Origin: Selaginella moellendorffii
Taxonomy: Eukaryota; Streptophyta; Lycopodiopsida; Selaginellales; Selaginellaceae
DNA length: 64,000 nt
NCBI RefSeq assembly: GCF_000143415.4
Contig: NW_003314318.1
Coordinates: forward strand, 1,043,394 to 1,107,393
Direction of reading: 5' to 3'
Positions 31,818 through 55,502 of this stretch are shown here, in pieces. The position numbers and the translations under genes were made by a program. Position 1 is the stretch's first letter. Every line of letters starts with the position of its first letter. Below the pieces are notes generated by a model that saw nothing but the letters and a program-made list of their open reading frames with translations, did not search any database and was not told where the DNA came from.

Positions 31818-32785
31818 ATGGGTGTTCCCGAAGTCATTGCATTGCTGTTGGTGGTCGAGATTGTGCTCTCTGCTCGTCTCCCACTAAAGTCCGATGTTTC
31901 TTTCTCTGAGAACTACTATGTCCGATGGGCCAACGATCACACGCGAATGCTCAACGGTGGCACCGAAATGCAGCTTGTTCTGGACAAGGCGTCAGGTAGG
32001 AATCCCTCTCGCAAGCTTGTCTTTTGCTGATTGCATATAAAAGGTGCTGGATTTGGATCCCGGAGCAAATACTTATTCGGTCATGTCAGCATGAAAATCA
32101 AGCTGGTTCCGAATGATTCCGCTGGAACTGTGACGGCATTCTACATGTCATCCGAGACTGACAAGCACGATGAGATCGACTTTGAGTTCTTGGGGAATGT
32201 CTCCGGGCAGCCTTACATCGTCCAGACCAATGCTTTCGCCAATGGCGTTGGAAACCGGGAGCAGCGACACTACCTCTGGTTCGACCCGACTCAGGACTTC
32301 CACAGCTACTCCATCCTCTGGAACAAGCAGCAGATCGTGTAAGAACCCCCTTTCGTTATCTACCGATCATCACTCTTGAATCGTGGTTTTGGACCCTCAG
32401 ATTTTACGTCGACGATGTCCCTCTGCGTGTCCACAAGAACAACGAAGCCATCGGGATCCCATTCCCAAAGAGCCAGCCCATGGGGATCTACTCGAGCCTG
32501 TGGAACGGAGACGACTGGGCTACTCGCGGTGGCCTGGAGAAGATCAACTGGGATCACGCTCCATTCGTGGCGGCGTACAAGGGATTCAGCGTGGATGCTT
32601 GCGCAGGGGGCGTGGAATCGTGCAGCGCTCCCATGGGCAAGTGGTGGGAGCAAGAGGCTTTCCAGAGCATCGACCAGGAAGCCAAGGGCCAGCTCCAGTG
32701 GGTCAAGGACAACTACATGATCTACGACTACTGCAACGATAGCAAGAGGTTTCCCACCATTTCAGCCGAGTGTGGCCAGTTTTGA
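31818..32785 (+). CDS. XTH: Xyloglucan endotransglucosylase/hydrolase (GH16)
   Basis: Three exons, 31818-31995, 32044-32338 and 32401-32785, give 285 residues, the usual XTH length. A hydrophobic N-terminus (about 1-18, [14 protein letters not shown]) is a signal peptide. The catalytic motif [10 protein letters not shown] lies at about 100-109, followed by an N-glycosylation site NVS, as is typical. [27 protein letters not shown] and FVAAYKGF are family landmarks. The C-terminal XET region keeps the Cys pattern ([19 protein letters not shown]). The enzyme cuts and rejoins xyloglucan in the cell wall. The start is the first ATG giving a signal peptide; an in-frame ORF extends upstream but lacks a convincing signal. 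Confidence 0.93.
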
Positions 32786-32896
32786 TATTTCTAAGTTCCT
32801 TTGTACAAGATATATTTTTAAAAGATTGGATATTCTTAGGTCGCACAGGCTTTTATTTTATTGTCATTTAAAACATTCTGTAAACCAAATGTAAAT

Positions 32897-32968
32897 GGGC
32901 ATTTGGTCTAGTGGTATGATTCTCGCTTTGGGTGCGAGAGGCCGTGAGTTCGATTCTCGCAATGCCCC
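32897..32968 (+). tRNA. tRNA-Pro (anticodon TGG)
   Basis: A 72-nt cloverleaf. Acceptor GGGCATT pairs with AATGCCC and is followed by discriminator C. The D arm contains GGTCTAGTGGTATGA. The anticodon stem TCTCGC pairs with GCGAGA around the loop TTTGGGT, giving TGG. The T arm contains GAGTTCGATTCTC. All parts look functional. Confidence 0.92.
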
Positions 32969-33000
32969 ATTCGTTAAGTTTAATCTGCTCGCTTCATTAG

Positions 33001-33032
33001 GTCTGGAGTTCGAATCCCGGACAGGGTTTTTT
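33001..33032 (+). other. Orphan tRNA T-arm fragment followed by a T run
   Basis: GTCTGGAGTTCGAATCCCGG followed by ACAGGG looks like the T arm and 3' acceptor strand of another tRNA, followed by six T residues that could end Pol III transcription. The 5' half of a tRNA is not present. It lies 33 bp past tRNA-Pro. Confidence 0.45.
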
Positions 33033-33264
33033 AAAGCATGCGTGTTTACATACGATTGGTGAGATTTTTTATGCCTCTTCTCTAAGCTTTAACACAACGT
33101 AGAAATGGTTGGAACCACGGTGGTCCCGGCCATATATAATATATATATATTTACGATTTGAACAAGTCCAACGCTTGAATTTGCAAGCAGATCTAGAGTT
33201 CTCCGAAGTTTCACTTATTCGTACTTTCTACCACCTCTATCCGGAATTAAAAATACTTCTTCAT

Positions 33265-33267
<3 letters not shown>

Positions 33268-33304
<37 letters not shown>
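33268..33304. repeat. (GA)n microsatellite
   Basis: An uninterrupted GA run of roughly 36 bp, about 50 bp past the stop of the minus-strand CASP-like gene, where it lies as (CT)n in its probable 3' UTR. Confidence 0.9.
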
Positions 33305-33352
33305 ATGTTACATTGTAAATCTCTTCTGGTTTAAGCACACGAATTCTCTTAC

Positions 33353-34048
33353 CTACACAGATGAGCTTGGCCTGCGAAACAAGTGATAGGCAGAGATCGC
33401 AGAACTGTTGGCCAGCGCCAGAACAGCAATGAAGGAAAGAATAATGGAGGCACCGGCACGCGTACAGAAGGTGTTGAAAGTCGAACAGATGGGCTGCCAT
33501 TGCGCTCGAGAGGATCCGTTCTTGGCGATGTAAGCCAGCTCCGCCGCCGCCGCTGCCGCTCCCAGCATAGCGTACGTCAAGATCTATCGCGAAACCAAAG
33601 AGCATAGATCGAGCCTGAGAAATTTGGATCCACAGTTTGGCATACCTGGTCAGCGATGAAGTTCATCCAAGCCCAGCACTTCGTGGGTGACTTCCACGAC
33701 TTGGAACAGAGATGGAAGGCGGAGAGAATGAATTGGAGAAACGAGTAGCCGAGGCAAATAGCACTGATGGTGACCAGAGCTCTGCGAGAGGATCAAACAT
33801 ATAACATTTGGCGAGGGGAGTGTATATGGAAGGACTTACACGAAGGCTTTAGAGTTATCCCACTCGGCCTTGAAGATCATGACGCGCTGCTTAGCGTGAA
33901 CCATGACGGCAATCACCAAAATCGAGAGGACCACCGCCACGAGGCGTAGAAGCAGGCTGTGGAGCAGCAGCAATCGCGAGGGCCTGGAATTGGCAGCAGT
34001 GCTCGCAGGAGCTGCTCGAGGAGCTTCAGCACCGTCGTAAGCGCCCAT
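33353..34048 (-). CDS. CASP-like four-helix membrane protein
   Basis: Three exons on the minus strand, 34048-33840, 33781-33646 and 33583-33353, give 191 residues. Four membrane segments are visible: LLLRLVAVVLSILVIAVMV, LVTISAICLGYSFLQFILSA, LTYAMLGAAAAAAELAYIA and ASIILSFIAVLALANSSAIS. The Arg in the first segment and the Asp just before the third (FIADQILTYAML) are conserved in the CASP/MARVEL-related family. Family members form plasma-membrane scaffolds; the Casparian strip proteins proper guide lignin deposition, but CASP-like proteins are broader. An upstream in-frame stretch could add 18 residues; the ATG at 34048 (MGAYDGAEAP) fits the family better. Confidence 0.9.
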
Positions 34049-34567
34049 GATGTCCGGAAACAAAGCTAGAAAAGAAAAGCAGCGCGAGGATCTCTCTAGC
34101 AAATGATTGTGCTGGGATTTCCCAAAGAAATCCGGGAATCTCTCTCTCCCTCGATTACTCTCCTAAGTTCTCTCGCACGGAAGGAAAACGAGCGAAGTAC
34201 ACCGCCTATATTTCAAGCCCTCTTTCTCACCGTGTGATAAGTACTTGTTTTTTTTCTCTCCCGGCCAGCCTAGAGTGATCCAGCGACTCGCAAAGATTGT
34301 GGGCTACGCGATGTTATCTTTATCCTTTGTAATGCAAAGTCGCGTCAACGATTAAATACCTAGGCGAGCCCCGCGCCTGCACAGAGTGAGGCGGCAGCGT
34401 TCACACGACAAGTGCGTGATCCATATCAAGCAAAAAAAAGTTTCTAAAATCCGGCGCGCAACATGTATAGTTGACCCATTTACACCGAGCTTTTTTAAAG
34501 GAGCTCATTCTTTCTTAGACCAGGTGACAAAAGGTAGAAAACGTGAAACACTGCAAGAGATAAAGAA
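34049..34567. other. Upstream region of the CASP-like gene
   Basis: About 520 bp containing the presumed CASP-like promoter and CT-rich leader, and the flank of tRNA-Cys. No other gene is visible. Confidence 0.45.
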
Positions 34568-34639
34568 AGGAGGCAACCGGGGTCGAACCGGTGACCTATC
34601 GGACTGCAGCCGATTGCTCTACCACTGAGCTATACCTCC
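34568..34639 (-). tRNA. tRNA-Cys (anticodon GCA)
   Basis: A 72-nt cloverleaf on the minus strand: GGAGGTA acceptor pairing with TGCCTCC (one G-T pair), discriminator T as expected for tRNA-Cys, D arm GCTCAGTGGTAGAGC, anticodon region CGGCTGCAGTCCG with GCA, and T arm CCGGTTCGACCCCGG. It looks functional and lies 46 bp past the stop of the neighbouring minus-strand gene. Confidence 0.93.
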
Positions 34640-34685
34640 AACTTGTGTGAGGGTTATCGGCTTGGCAAACAATACCAGGTGTTTG

Positions 34686-35454
34686 CTATTTGATTTTGAG
34701 ACTGGCGGTCTTTTTCGCGAGATCCTCTGGGTCGGCGTCCACGGGCGAGGGGGCCTCGCCGTCCTTGTGCTCCGTGGCCTTGTTGTAACGCAAGACATCG
34801 AGTGGGCCTTCCTTGGGTCGTGGCAGCCACTTTCGCAGCCACTTCTCCTCCTTAGGATCCACCATCTTCATCGACACCAGCTTGCGCAACACCTCCTCCT
34901 GGACGCGCAGGCTCTTGCGCATCGTCGACCCCTTGAGCGCTTGCCAGTCGTAGAGCCACACGCGCTTGCCGCTGGGCTTGCGCAGCCTGGGTAGATTCAA
35001 ATCGATCAGCTGTGGATCGATCCAGCCGATGCATTGGCCAGAGGGAAGAGGAGTTCTCGGAGGATTGAAGTAGTACCTGTAGGCATCGCCCCGGATGAGC
35101 GCCTTGGGCTTCCTGCAATGCCAGTTCCTCGTCTCGCGATTGGAGATGGCGTGCAATCTCCCCAAGAGCGCCAGGTTCTCGTCCTCGATCACGTGAAGCC
35201 TTTCTGGGTGGAAAATGCCATCGCTTCAGTGAGAGAGCATCGGTCGATCGATTCGTACCTTCTTCCTGGAGTTGCCGGCACCGATTCTGAGCTGCCGAGA
35301 AGTAGAAGGGCGAGCTATTGTCGATGGCGGCGGTCATGTGTCGCAGGCGCTGCTTGTGGCGATTCATCTCTTGCTCCTCCTCCCACTGCACATAGGCCGT
35401 CTTCTTCATGTACTGCTTGAAGCGGCTGTCCCTGGCCAGCGCCCTGGAACTCAT
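34686..35454 (-). CDS. Hemingway/CFAP97-type protein
   Basis: Two exons on the minus strand, 35454-35259 and 35203-34686, give 237 residues. The join restores the conserved family core: AAIDNSSPFYFSAAQNRCRQ, then QEEERLHVIEDENLALLGRL. This is the pattern (Ser/Pro pair, then a helix ending in ENxxLLxRL) of the KIAA1430/Hemingway/CFAP97 family, linked to cilia and sperm flagella in animals. The rest is basic, with YRYYFNPPRTPLP and WIDPQLIDLNLPRL. An axonemal role in sperm is inferred. The gene is divergent from the large SWI/SNF gene, 309 bp between start codons. Confidence 0.75.
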
Positions 35455-35763
35455 CGCTACCGAATTCCTGCGCGATGCGAGCTACCTCCCAAGCACGATG
35501 GCGATGGCGCGCGATCGCCACTCCCTCGTGCCCATGATCTCAAGCGTTCTCTTGGGGCAAACCTGGAAAGGGCTTTGCTGACGTCACGAAAAGGAAATAT
35601 GGAAAAGGCGGCATTATCCGGAATATGTTTGTAAGCGGAATGTGCTCGCGGTAACGGAATATGCTGAGAACACTTTTTCCTCCTCTCCCCTGCATTAGGG
35701 TTCTTCAGCTCCAGCGATGGACTAGCGGGTGCTGCTGCGATTCTCGCCGCTCCCGCCGCTGGG
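35455..35763. promoter_or_regulatory. Shared upstream region of CFAP97-type and SPLAYED-type genes
   Basis: 309 bp between two divergent start codons. It holds both leaders and probably overlapping promoters. No TATA element is evident. Bidirectional control is inferred from spacing only. Confidence 0.45.
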
Positions 35764-48629
<12,866 letters not shown>

Positions 48630-49670
48630 GACGGACACAACTTCACTGGAAGGATCAAGTCCCACAGCCTGCAAGCTTGCCGAAAGTCTAGAACAAGGTG
48701 ACCATAAGGAGGACCGAGGGGATAAGGAAGCTGGGGTTGTTTACCTGAATCCTTGGACGTCGTGGAGGCTGTTCCACCACAAAATATAGGTGGAATGGAC
48801 GAAGCTGGCAGTCCAGTAGGCGGTGGAATTGGGAGCACAGGGGAGAGAAACATAGAAGAAAGCTCAAGGGACCAAGTTGAGAAGACTGAAACAGTACCAA
48901 AGGAGCAATGAGATTACTATGTATATAGTTCTGTTCTAACATTCCATAAAGATTTCTCTTCAGTATTATTACAGTTGTGTTGTGTATATAGTGGGCTCGT
49001 CACAGTTGGTGGGCTTGTAAAACTTTGCAAGCTGTCATATATCAAATCGAAAGGTATGAAGTATGGAATAGATATTTATTTTTAACTTAAAACAGAAATC
49101 TAAAATTAGAAAAAAAAAGTTAAAATTTTATTTTAAACACTTTTGTACTAATTACAGCTTTCCAGGAAAAATAAAAAAAGTAAAAATAAAAACAGATCAA
49201 ATATATCAGCAAATTCATATAAAGTAAGATTATTTATCACAAGACATATTATAAGAAAAAATTTATATTTATAATATTAATCTACATGATTAACAAATGA
49301 AATATCTAAAGTGCAATTAAAAACTGTAATACAATTTGCAACATAATACAGTTTGTTTAATAGTATATAGAACAATATAGTCTAATTTCAAATTTAATAT
49401 ATTTAGTATATGGAGTTATCTGTATATAATTTGTCATATTTAACAAAGCAAGAAATTTTAATAATCAAAAATGAAATTTTGCCTTGTGAAACTTGACAGC
49501 CATTTTTTTTCTAATTTTTACAGAAATGCAGTTAGAATAATATAATTGAGGGAAATTTCTAACCCAATACAGTATTTACTTTTTACTACAAAATTTTGTT
49601 ACTTTATTTGCTAATTTGATGAGTAAAACTAAATTTTAACTCAATTAAATTTAATTATTAATTTAAATTT
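48630..49670. other. SYD 3' flank and AT-rich intergenic
   Basis: 48630-48910 repeats phrases from the last coding exon (GGACGGACAC, GGAAGGATCAAGT, CTGGAACAAGG or variants) downstream of the stop and is probably 3' UTR. From about 49050 to the LTR at 49671 the sequence is strongly AT-rich with no gene. Confidence 0.5.
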
Positions 49671-49838
49671 TGTGAATGCATAGAATATGGAAAGAGAATA
49701 CAGAAATGTGCATATCAATTAACCCAAAACCCTAGCTTATATACAGGAGGTCCGGATTGAAACCAATCCAACAATTATCAAAGTCTCATTACACTAATAT
49801 TAGTATATGGCATTGTAACCGTACACTTGGACCTCACA
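49671..49838 (-). repeat. 3' LTR of gypsy copy 2
   Basis: Starts TGTGAATGCATAGAATATGG and ends GGACCTCACA on the plus strand. It is shorter than the copy 1 LTR, lacking the GAGCGAGT stretch. Confidence 0.85.
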
Positions 49839-50216
49839 TCATCCTGTCCTCTTTAAATAATAGAAGATAATTAGGGTTCTCTCATGAAAAAGCTGAGATC
49901 TAGAGGAATAGTAGGACATAGCATCGATGGAATATAGTTTGTTTAAAAAGCTCTTTGCTCAATGGAAGGGATTGTATTGGGTGTTACAGCAAGTTGAACA
50001 GCAAATTTATGAGGTTTGGCATGACGTTTAACATGCCGATCCTCCAAAAATTGTGCATATGCAATAACTCTAACGCTTCATATAAAGAGATTAAGAACAA
50101 CTGGCACCATCTACAGAACCATAAAATTAGGAAAACGAATTAACATCAAGTTATCCACTTTGTACTCTGTAGATGGCTGATTATGGGGGCTATAATATTA
50201 TTATTGTCCCATTTTG

Positions 50217-51421
50217 TAGTGCACTTTATCTCTCTCCCTTTAAGCCAAGGGGAAAAGGGGCAATTGCTTGATGAGAGAGCCCTTAGTGGCTATTTTATCC
50301 TCATTTATCTACACTCACCCCCCTTTGAGAGATGTCAATGTTCTCATTGACTATTAACTAATAACCCTTATTAAGCCAAGGGGAATTAGCACCTCCATTT
50401 TCGCACTTAATCTACCAATCCTTCCATTGTGTAGACTAACTATTCCATATGTTCTCATTGACTATTAACTAACAACTCTTACTGCTTGATGAGATCTACC
50501 AATCCTTCCATTGTGTAGACTAACTATTCCATATGTTCTCATTGACTATTAACTAACAACCCTTACTGCTTGATGAGATTTACCAATCCTTTGAGAGATG
50601 TCAATGTTCTCATTGACTATTAACTAACAACCCTTACTGAGCCAAGGGGAACTAGCACCTCCATTTTCGCACTTAATCTACCAATCCTTCCATTGTGTAG
50701 ACTAACTATTCCATACTATTACCTGTACCGTAGTTCTACAGTGGATACTCCACACATCCTTCCATTGTGTAGACCAACTACTCCATACTATTACTTGTAC
50801 CGCAATTCCACAGTGGATACTCCACACAAGAGGAATTCCATACTATTACTTGTACCAATCCTTCCATTGTATAGACTAACTATTCCATACTATTACCTGT
50901 ACCGTAGTTCCACAGTGGATACTCCACACATCCTTCCATTGTGTAGACCAACTATTCCATACTATTACTTGTACCGCAATTCCACAGTGCATACTCCACA
51001 CAAGAGGAATTCCATACTATTACTTGTACCGCAGTTCCACAATGGATACTCCACACAAGAGGAAGGACGTATGCATGGATACCTAATATGTACGATTTTA
51101 AATTTAGGGGATGGATACTCCACACAAGAGGAAGGACGTATGCATGGATACCTAATATGTACAATTTCAAATTTAGGGGTAAGAATATACCTTGCTCAAG
51201 GGTATATTATATTTTTAAGTAGCCACTAATCAATGGGAATCAATACCAACTGCAGCACACCTTATCTCTCTCCCCTTAAGCCAACTGGAAAAGGGGCAAT
51301 TGCTTGATGAGAGAACTCTTAGTGGCTATTTTATCCTTATTTATCACCCAAAGTTCCAAAGATCTAGGGTGACAGTATATCCAAATCTCATCCCATGATC
51401 ACATGCACTACACACTTGTAC
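50217..51421. mobile_element. Insertion with repeated ends inside gypsy copy 2
   Basis: This block interrupts the gypsy sequence between GTCCCA(T) and CTTGTAC. Its ends carry a direct repeat of about 85 bp (TTATCTCTCTCC, TTTAAGCCAAGGGG or variant, GGGGCAATTGCTTGATGAGA) at about 50225-50312 and 51262-51345. The outermost bases TAGTGCA and TGCACTA are inverted repeats. A degenerate flanking match (ATTTTGTA against CACTTGTA) could be the target duplication. The middle is minisatellite-like. The element class is not clear. Confidence 0.55.
50400..51175. repeat. Minisatellite array
   Basis: Phrases recur many times: CCAATCCTTCCATTGTGTAG, ACTAACTATTCCATACTATT, ACTTGTACCGCAATTCCACA or GTAGTTCCACAG, GTGGATACTCCACACAAGAG and TTCTCATTGACTATTAACTA. 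Periods vary, so this is a compound array. Reading frames across it (50693-51229) are a by-product of the repeats. Confidence 0.8.
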
Positions 51422-51770
51422 ACGGGTCAAGTGTTTGGCAGCCTCTGCTTGAACAAGTGGAAGAATGCTCATCAAATATTAATCCCAAAACCTAGCATTA
51501 ACAGCTTGTGGCAATCGTGAAGGTAAACTCAACTCCGTTGATAATATCAAATCATAAATATATAAAAGTTATATGGTGAAGCATCAACAAAACTTTGCAC
51601 CATTGTAACATATGCATATCGAAGAGACGGTAAATAACCATCTCAATTTAAATGTTGAAAATTCACATACTTTACAATCATCTTTTTAAAGATCTGAACA
51701 AGCCATTTCACCAAACCATCTGACTATGAATGATAAACACTTATAAAAGTGTAGCATATCCCCAACTAAG

Positions 51771-52927
51771 TGTAAGCCACAAATTTTTCCTTTCCAATTT
51801 GCTAGCTTACCTCGTCTATCTGTCCAACACCGCCTTGGCTTTTGCTAAGTTCCCTTGCCAAGGTTCTCGCCTATGGTACCAGCTCCTACTTGGTCTCAGC
51901 TACTCACTGCACAAGCAACGGAGTGTTAGCCATCCATCCACGGATTCCCAAATCACTCCCAATCCCCCTCCCCGGGTTAGATTGAACTTAAGGTTCGGCT
52001 ACACTCCCCGCAAGCACAAGCAGCCAAGCACACCAAGCTTCCAGGTTCCTAACATCCCTTGGTACCACAAGACTTGATCATGGGACCCTCTAAATCCCAA
52101 GTCTTGAGTGCAACACTTGCTTCGGGACGCTGGGGCGAAACACCGTGGCCTAGCGGCTCGGTATGGGTACCTCTACCCCCCCACTTCCATCCCGAAGGAA
52201 GGCCCAAGCCCCTAGGAAGGGCGAGGACCAATGAGCCACATGGTACTCAAGTGGGGCACCACTCCACATGAGCCAGGAGCACCGCAATCGGTTTCCTTTT
52301 CGGGAGTGGGAGCTGCTCTTGAGCACTTCCTTGGATGGCCCCTCCGGCACCAGCCAAGTCCATGCTCACTCCCACCCAAGGCCCCTCGGTCCCAGTCTCA
52401 ACCTCAAGTCGGTTTGGAAGCCCAACTGGAGAGTCCCTTCAAAACTGGTTCCTGGACCTCACTATCCCTATTAAATTTTGGGAACCCTTTGGAGCCCCCC
52501 CCCCCCCCCCCCCCCGGGAGATGCACGCTTTGGGCTTTCACCCCTTGACCCGTATTAGTATTTGGACTTAGTCTTTGGCTCGATCTCGGACCCGATTTCA
52601 GATCCGACTTCGGATTCGGTCTCGGACTCGATTTCGGACTCGATCTCGGACCCGATCTCGGACCCGACCTCGGACTCGACCTCGGACTCGGTCTCGGACC
52701 CGATTTCGGATCTCGAACTCCGTCTCGAACTCGGTCTCGAACTTGGACTCGAACTCGGTCCCCGAGTCGGTCTCGGACTCGATTCTGGACTCTATCTCGA
52801 ACTCGGTCCTAGAGTCGGTCTTGGATTCGATCTTCGACTTGGTCCCATCCGATGAACTCTTTGTCATTTTGGTCATGCTTTCGGGGTTCCTTTAGCCTAC
52901 GACACCTCGGCGAGTTGATTCCTTACA
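51771..52927. mobile_element. Solo LTR nested in gypsy copy 2
   Basis: A 1157-bp block starting TGTAAGCCAC and ending TTCCTTACA, flanked on both sides by CTAAG (51766-51770 and 52928-52932). TG...CA ends plus an exact 5-bp target duplication and no coding region fit a solo LTR left by LTR-LTR recombination. Removing it rejoins the gypsy integrase sequence. A second diverged copy starts at 62901. Confidence 0.8.
52562..52850. repeat. TCGGACTCGA-type simple repeats in the solo LTR
   Basis: Imperfect 6- and 12-bp repeats (CTCGGA, TCTCGGACTCGA and variants) with an upstream poly-C run near 52496-52516. They create long artificial frames on both strands rich in Arg/Thr/Ser/Asp. The same block in diverged form lies at about 63610-63770. 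Confidence 0.85.
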
Positions 52928-54409
52928 CTAAGACATTAAAACATAAAATGCCTCAACCATAGATGCAAGACTATTATCCAAAAGAATTCACTCCGGACAA
53001 GAATGTTGGAACACCACTTGATTGAGGAAAAAGTACCTAACAGCAATTGCAAACACACTAGCAAAAGTATAACTTTCCACTAAATGAGTCAAGTAATAAA
53101 AAATAATAATGAGATACTCATTGCTAATAGTCGACCATGGAAGAGGCCCCATCAGATCAAACATCATCAACTCAAATGGACGAGAAATTGCAATTGACTC
53201 CAATTGTCCTTCTGTAGTACGAGGGGGAGTATTACGAGCTTAGCAATAAACACAATTATGCACATACTAGATAACATTATGTCACATTTTGGCCAATAGA
53301 AAGACCTACGTAGCTTCTTGATCAATCCTATATGCCCACATAGAGGAGAATCACGGTAAGCGTGGAGAAAGCATAGAATAAAGATCTAAAGCACCACCAA
53401 ACATAAATAATCATCAGGATCCATTTCCACAAAATAAAGAAAACTATCTTTAAGGCAATATTAAGAATGTAAATGCCAAAATGGCAAGTCATTAGCAAAT
53501 GATACAAGATTTTCAAACCCATCACAAAACTTTCGAATCCATAATTCAATCTTTTGAGCTTCACGAACCTTGTCAAGAGAAGATAAATCTTGTTCTGCAC
53601 CTTGTGGATATTAAACATCAAGTACAGCAAATGCCAACAGCATGGAATCCTTGTCCAAAAAATCCACAAATGTAAAAACAACAAGCTCGTTAAAAATATG
53701 AAAAGAGAACGAAGAAGGAGAAAGGGCATCAGTATTAGCCATAAAACTCACCGAGTGATATATCTAAAGCTTCAAAGCCCACTGAGCAATATAACCAGCC
53801 CAGTTTTTTTACTCCAATAATGAAGTAATTACAGCATGATCATCTTTTAGTAACGTTCAAGAATTATGTAGATATGCATGAAGTTTCGCAATACCCAAAA
53901 CTGCTGCTAAACACTCCTTTTATATTGTAGAGTAGTTCATCTCCGCAAGTTGTAATGTACAACTAACATATGAAATAGGATAGCACTGACTAGGCATATT
54001 TGAACTCTCTTGCATTAACATACCTTCAAGACCGATATCAAAATCATCCATATGCAAAATGAAAAGTCAAGTGTAGTTATGATAGGCCAAAATTGGAAGA
54101 GTTGTTAATAGCTCTATAAGATTTGTAAATGCCCACTCACAGTTTGCAAACTAAATGAAAGATAACATTGACGACTTCAACAATAGTTGCACTGGTGCAG
54201 TGCGATAAAAAAGATGATCAACAAACAACTGAGATACTATACTTTGCTCAAGAAGTGCTACACATCATTCACATACTTCGGATTAGGGAAATTTAGAGAA
54301 AAGTTATAAGAAAATGGAGATTTAAACAATGTAAAAGCTATATCTAAGCCAAAATCCTAAATCTAAGCACTCCTTAGGAACAATTAAAAGTGCCCCTCAA
54401 CTCCACTAA

Positions 54410-54585
54410 TGTGAATGTATGGAATATAGAAAAAGAATATAGAAATGTGTATATCAATTAACCCAAAAACCTTAGTTTATATATAGGAGCAAATGGTCCG
54501 GATTAAAACCAATCCAACAGTTACCAAAATCCCATTATGCTAATATTAGTATATGGCATTGTAGCCATACATTTGGGACCTCACA
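54410..54585 (-). repeat. 5' LTR of gypsy copy 2
   Basis: Starts TGTGAATGTATGG and ends GGGACCTCACA on the plus strand. It matches the partner LTR but with many transitions. Confidence 0.85.
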
Positions 54586-54703
54586 ATTTTAATTTTCCAA
54601 ATTATAGACAAATTATATTTCTTCTTCATAAAAAATTCTAAGATGACTTAGTTAACATATTATATACACCACATGAATTATGATAGATTTGATAAAAACA
54701 TTT

Positions 54704-55502
54704 GATACATTTAACAAAAACGCTATTAATGGTTAATAAAGCATATGGGGGTATGCTGATCAAAAGTATTATATATATTTGTAAATTACACTTTAAATAC
54801 CAACTAATCCATAGACTTATGTAATATATATTAAATTTTTTATTTAGAAAATTATATTTCAATGTATTTTTTTGATATTTCTAATCTATAAAATAGTATA
54901 TTTTTTTTAATTTTTGAATATAATTCTGTATTGAAAAATATAAAATATTAATAAAAACTATTATTTATTTATTGAGTTTTTCAATTTTTTAATCATAAGC
55001 TAAACTATCTTAGTCTTAGGAAAGCATTTAATTTAATTTAAACATATGTGATATATAATATTATCATCAATTATAATGTTTTTCACAATGGTTCCTAGGA
55101 ACCATATAAAATTATATTTGTATGAAAAATTATAATTGATGATAATTTAATATACTACATATGTTTAGGCTAGACTAAACCATCTTCTAAGTCTAAAATA
55201 GTTTAGCCTAAAATCAATACTTTTTTATATTGTGTTTTCAATACAAAAATATAGTAAAAATTAAAAGTACATATATTTTTTTGGATTAAAAATATCTATG
55301 GAAATATATAGAAATATATATTTTTAAATAAAACATTTTATATATATATATGCAAGTTTATGGAGAATTTATTAATTATATGTTATTAGTATTTGGTATG
55401 TAATGTATAATATACTAATATGTATAATTACTTTTGATCAGCGTACCCAGAAAAAACTCATATACTTTATTTACCATTAATAGTGTTTTTCTCAAATGTA
55501 TC
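54704..55502. repeat. AT-rich long imperfect palindrome
   Basis: The arms are reverse complements over about 400 bp each. GATACATTTAACAAAAACGC at 54704 pairs with the complement ending GTATC at 55502. The CTAAACTATCTTAG region pairs with that near 55165-55195. The centre is the perfect 18-bp palindrome ATGGTTCCTAGGAACCAT at 55088-55105. It looks like a foldback element or MITE; I do not see clear target duplications. Confidence 0.7.

Larger units (their letters stand above)
49671..54585 (-). mobile_element. Decayed second gypsy copy with nested insertions
   Basis: LTRs at 49671-49838 and 54410-54585 match those of the element at 17835-22844, in the same orientation. Internal sequence matches the first copy over the integrase and RNase H part (about 51430-51765 and 52930-54290), then jumps to the gag-proximal end near 54300. 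Most of RT, protease and gag (about 2.4 kb) is therefore deleted. Most differences from copy 1 are C to T or G to A, with many CG sites lost. Integrase frames persist only as fragments (52988-53203). A candidate target duplication AATTT flanks the ends if one terminal A is shared. Two other elements are inserted inside. Confidence 0.88.

Noticed and set aside
33264-33605. Minus-strand frame ending in Ser/Leu repeats
   Set aside because: It reads the CASP-like exon out of frame and runs into the (GA)n microsatellite.
50400-51175. Regularly repeated units, considered as a CRISPR-like array
   Set aside because: Unit and spacer lengths vary, the spacers are themselves repeats, and the host is a plant; it is a minisatellite.
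52562-52895. Arg/Thr/Ser-rich frames on both strands
   Set aside because: They come from hexamer repeats inside a solo LTR; all frames are open because the repeat lacks stops.
49671-54585. Repeat-induced point mutation as the cause of transitions
   Set aside because: RIP is known from fungi; in a plant, deamination of methylated cytosines is the simpler explanation.
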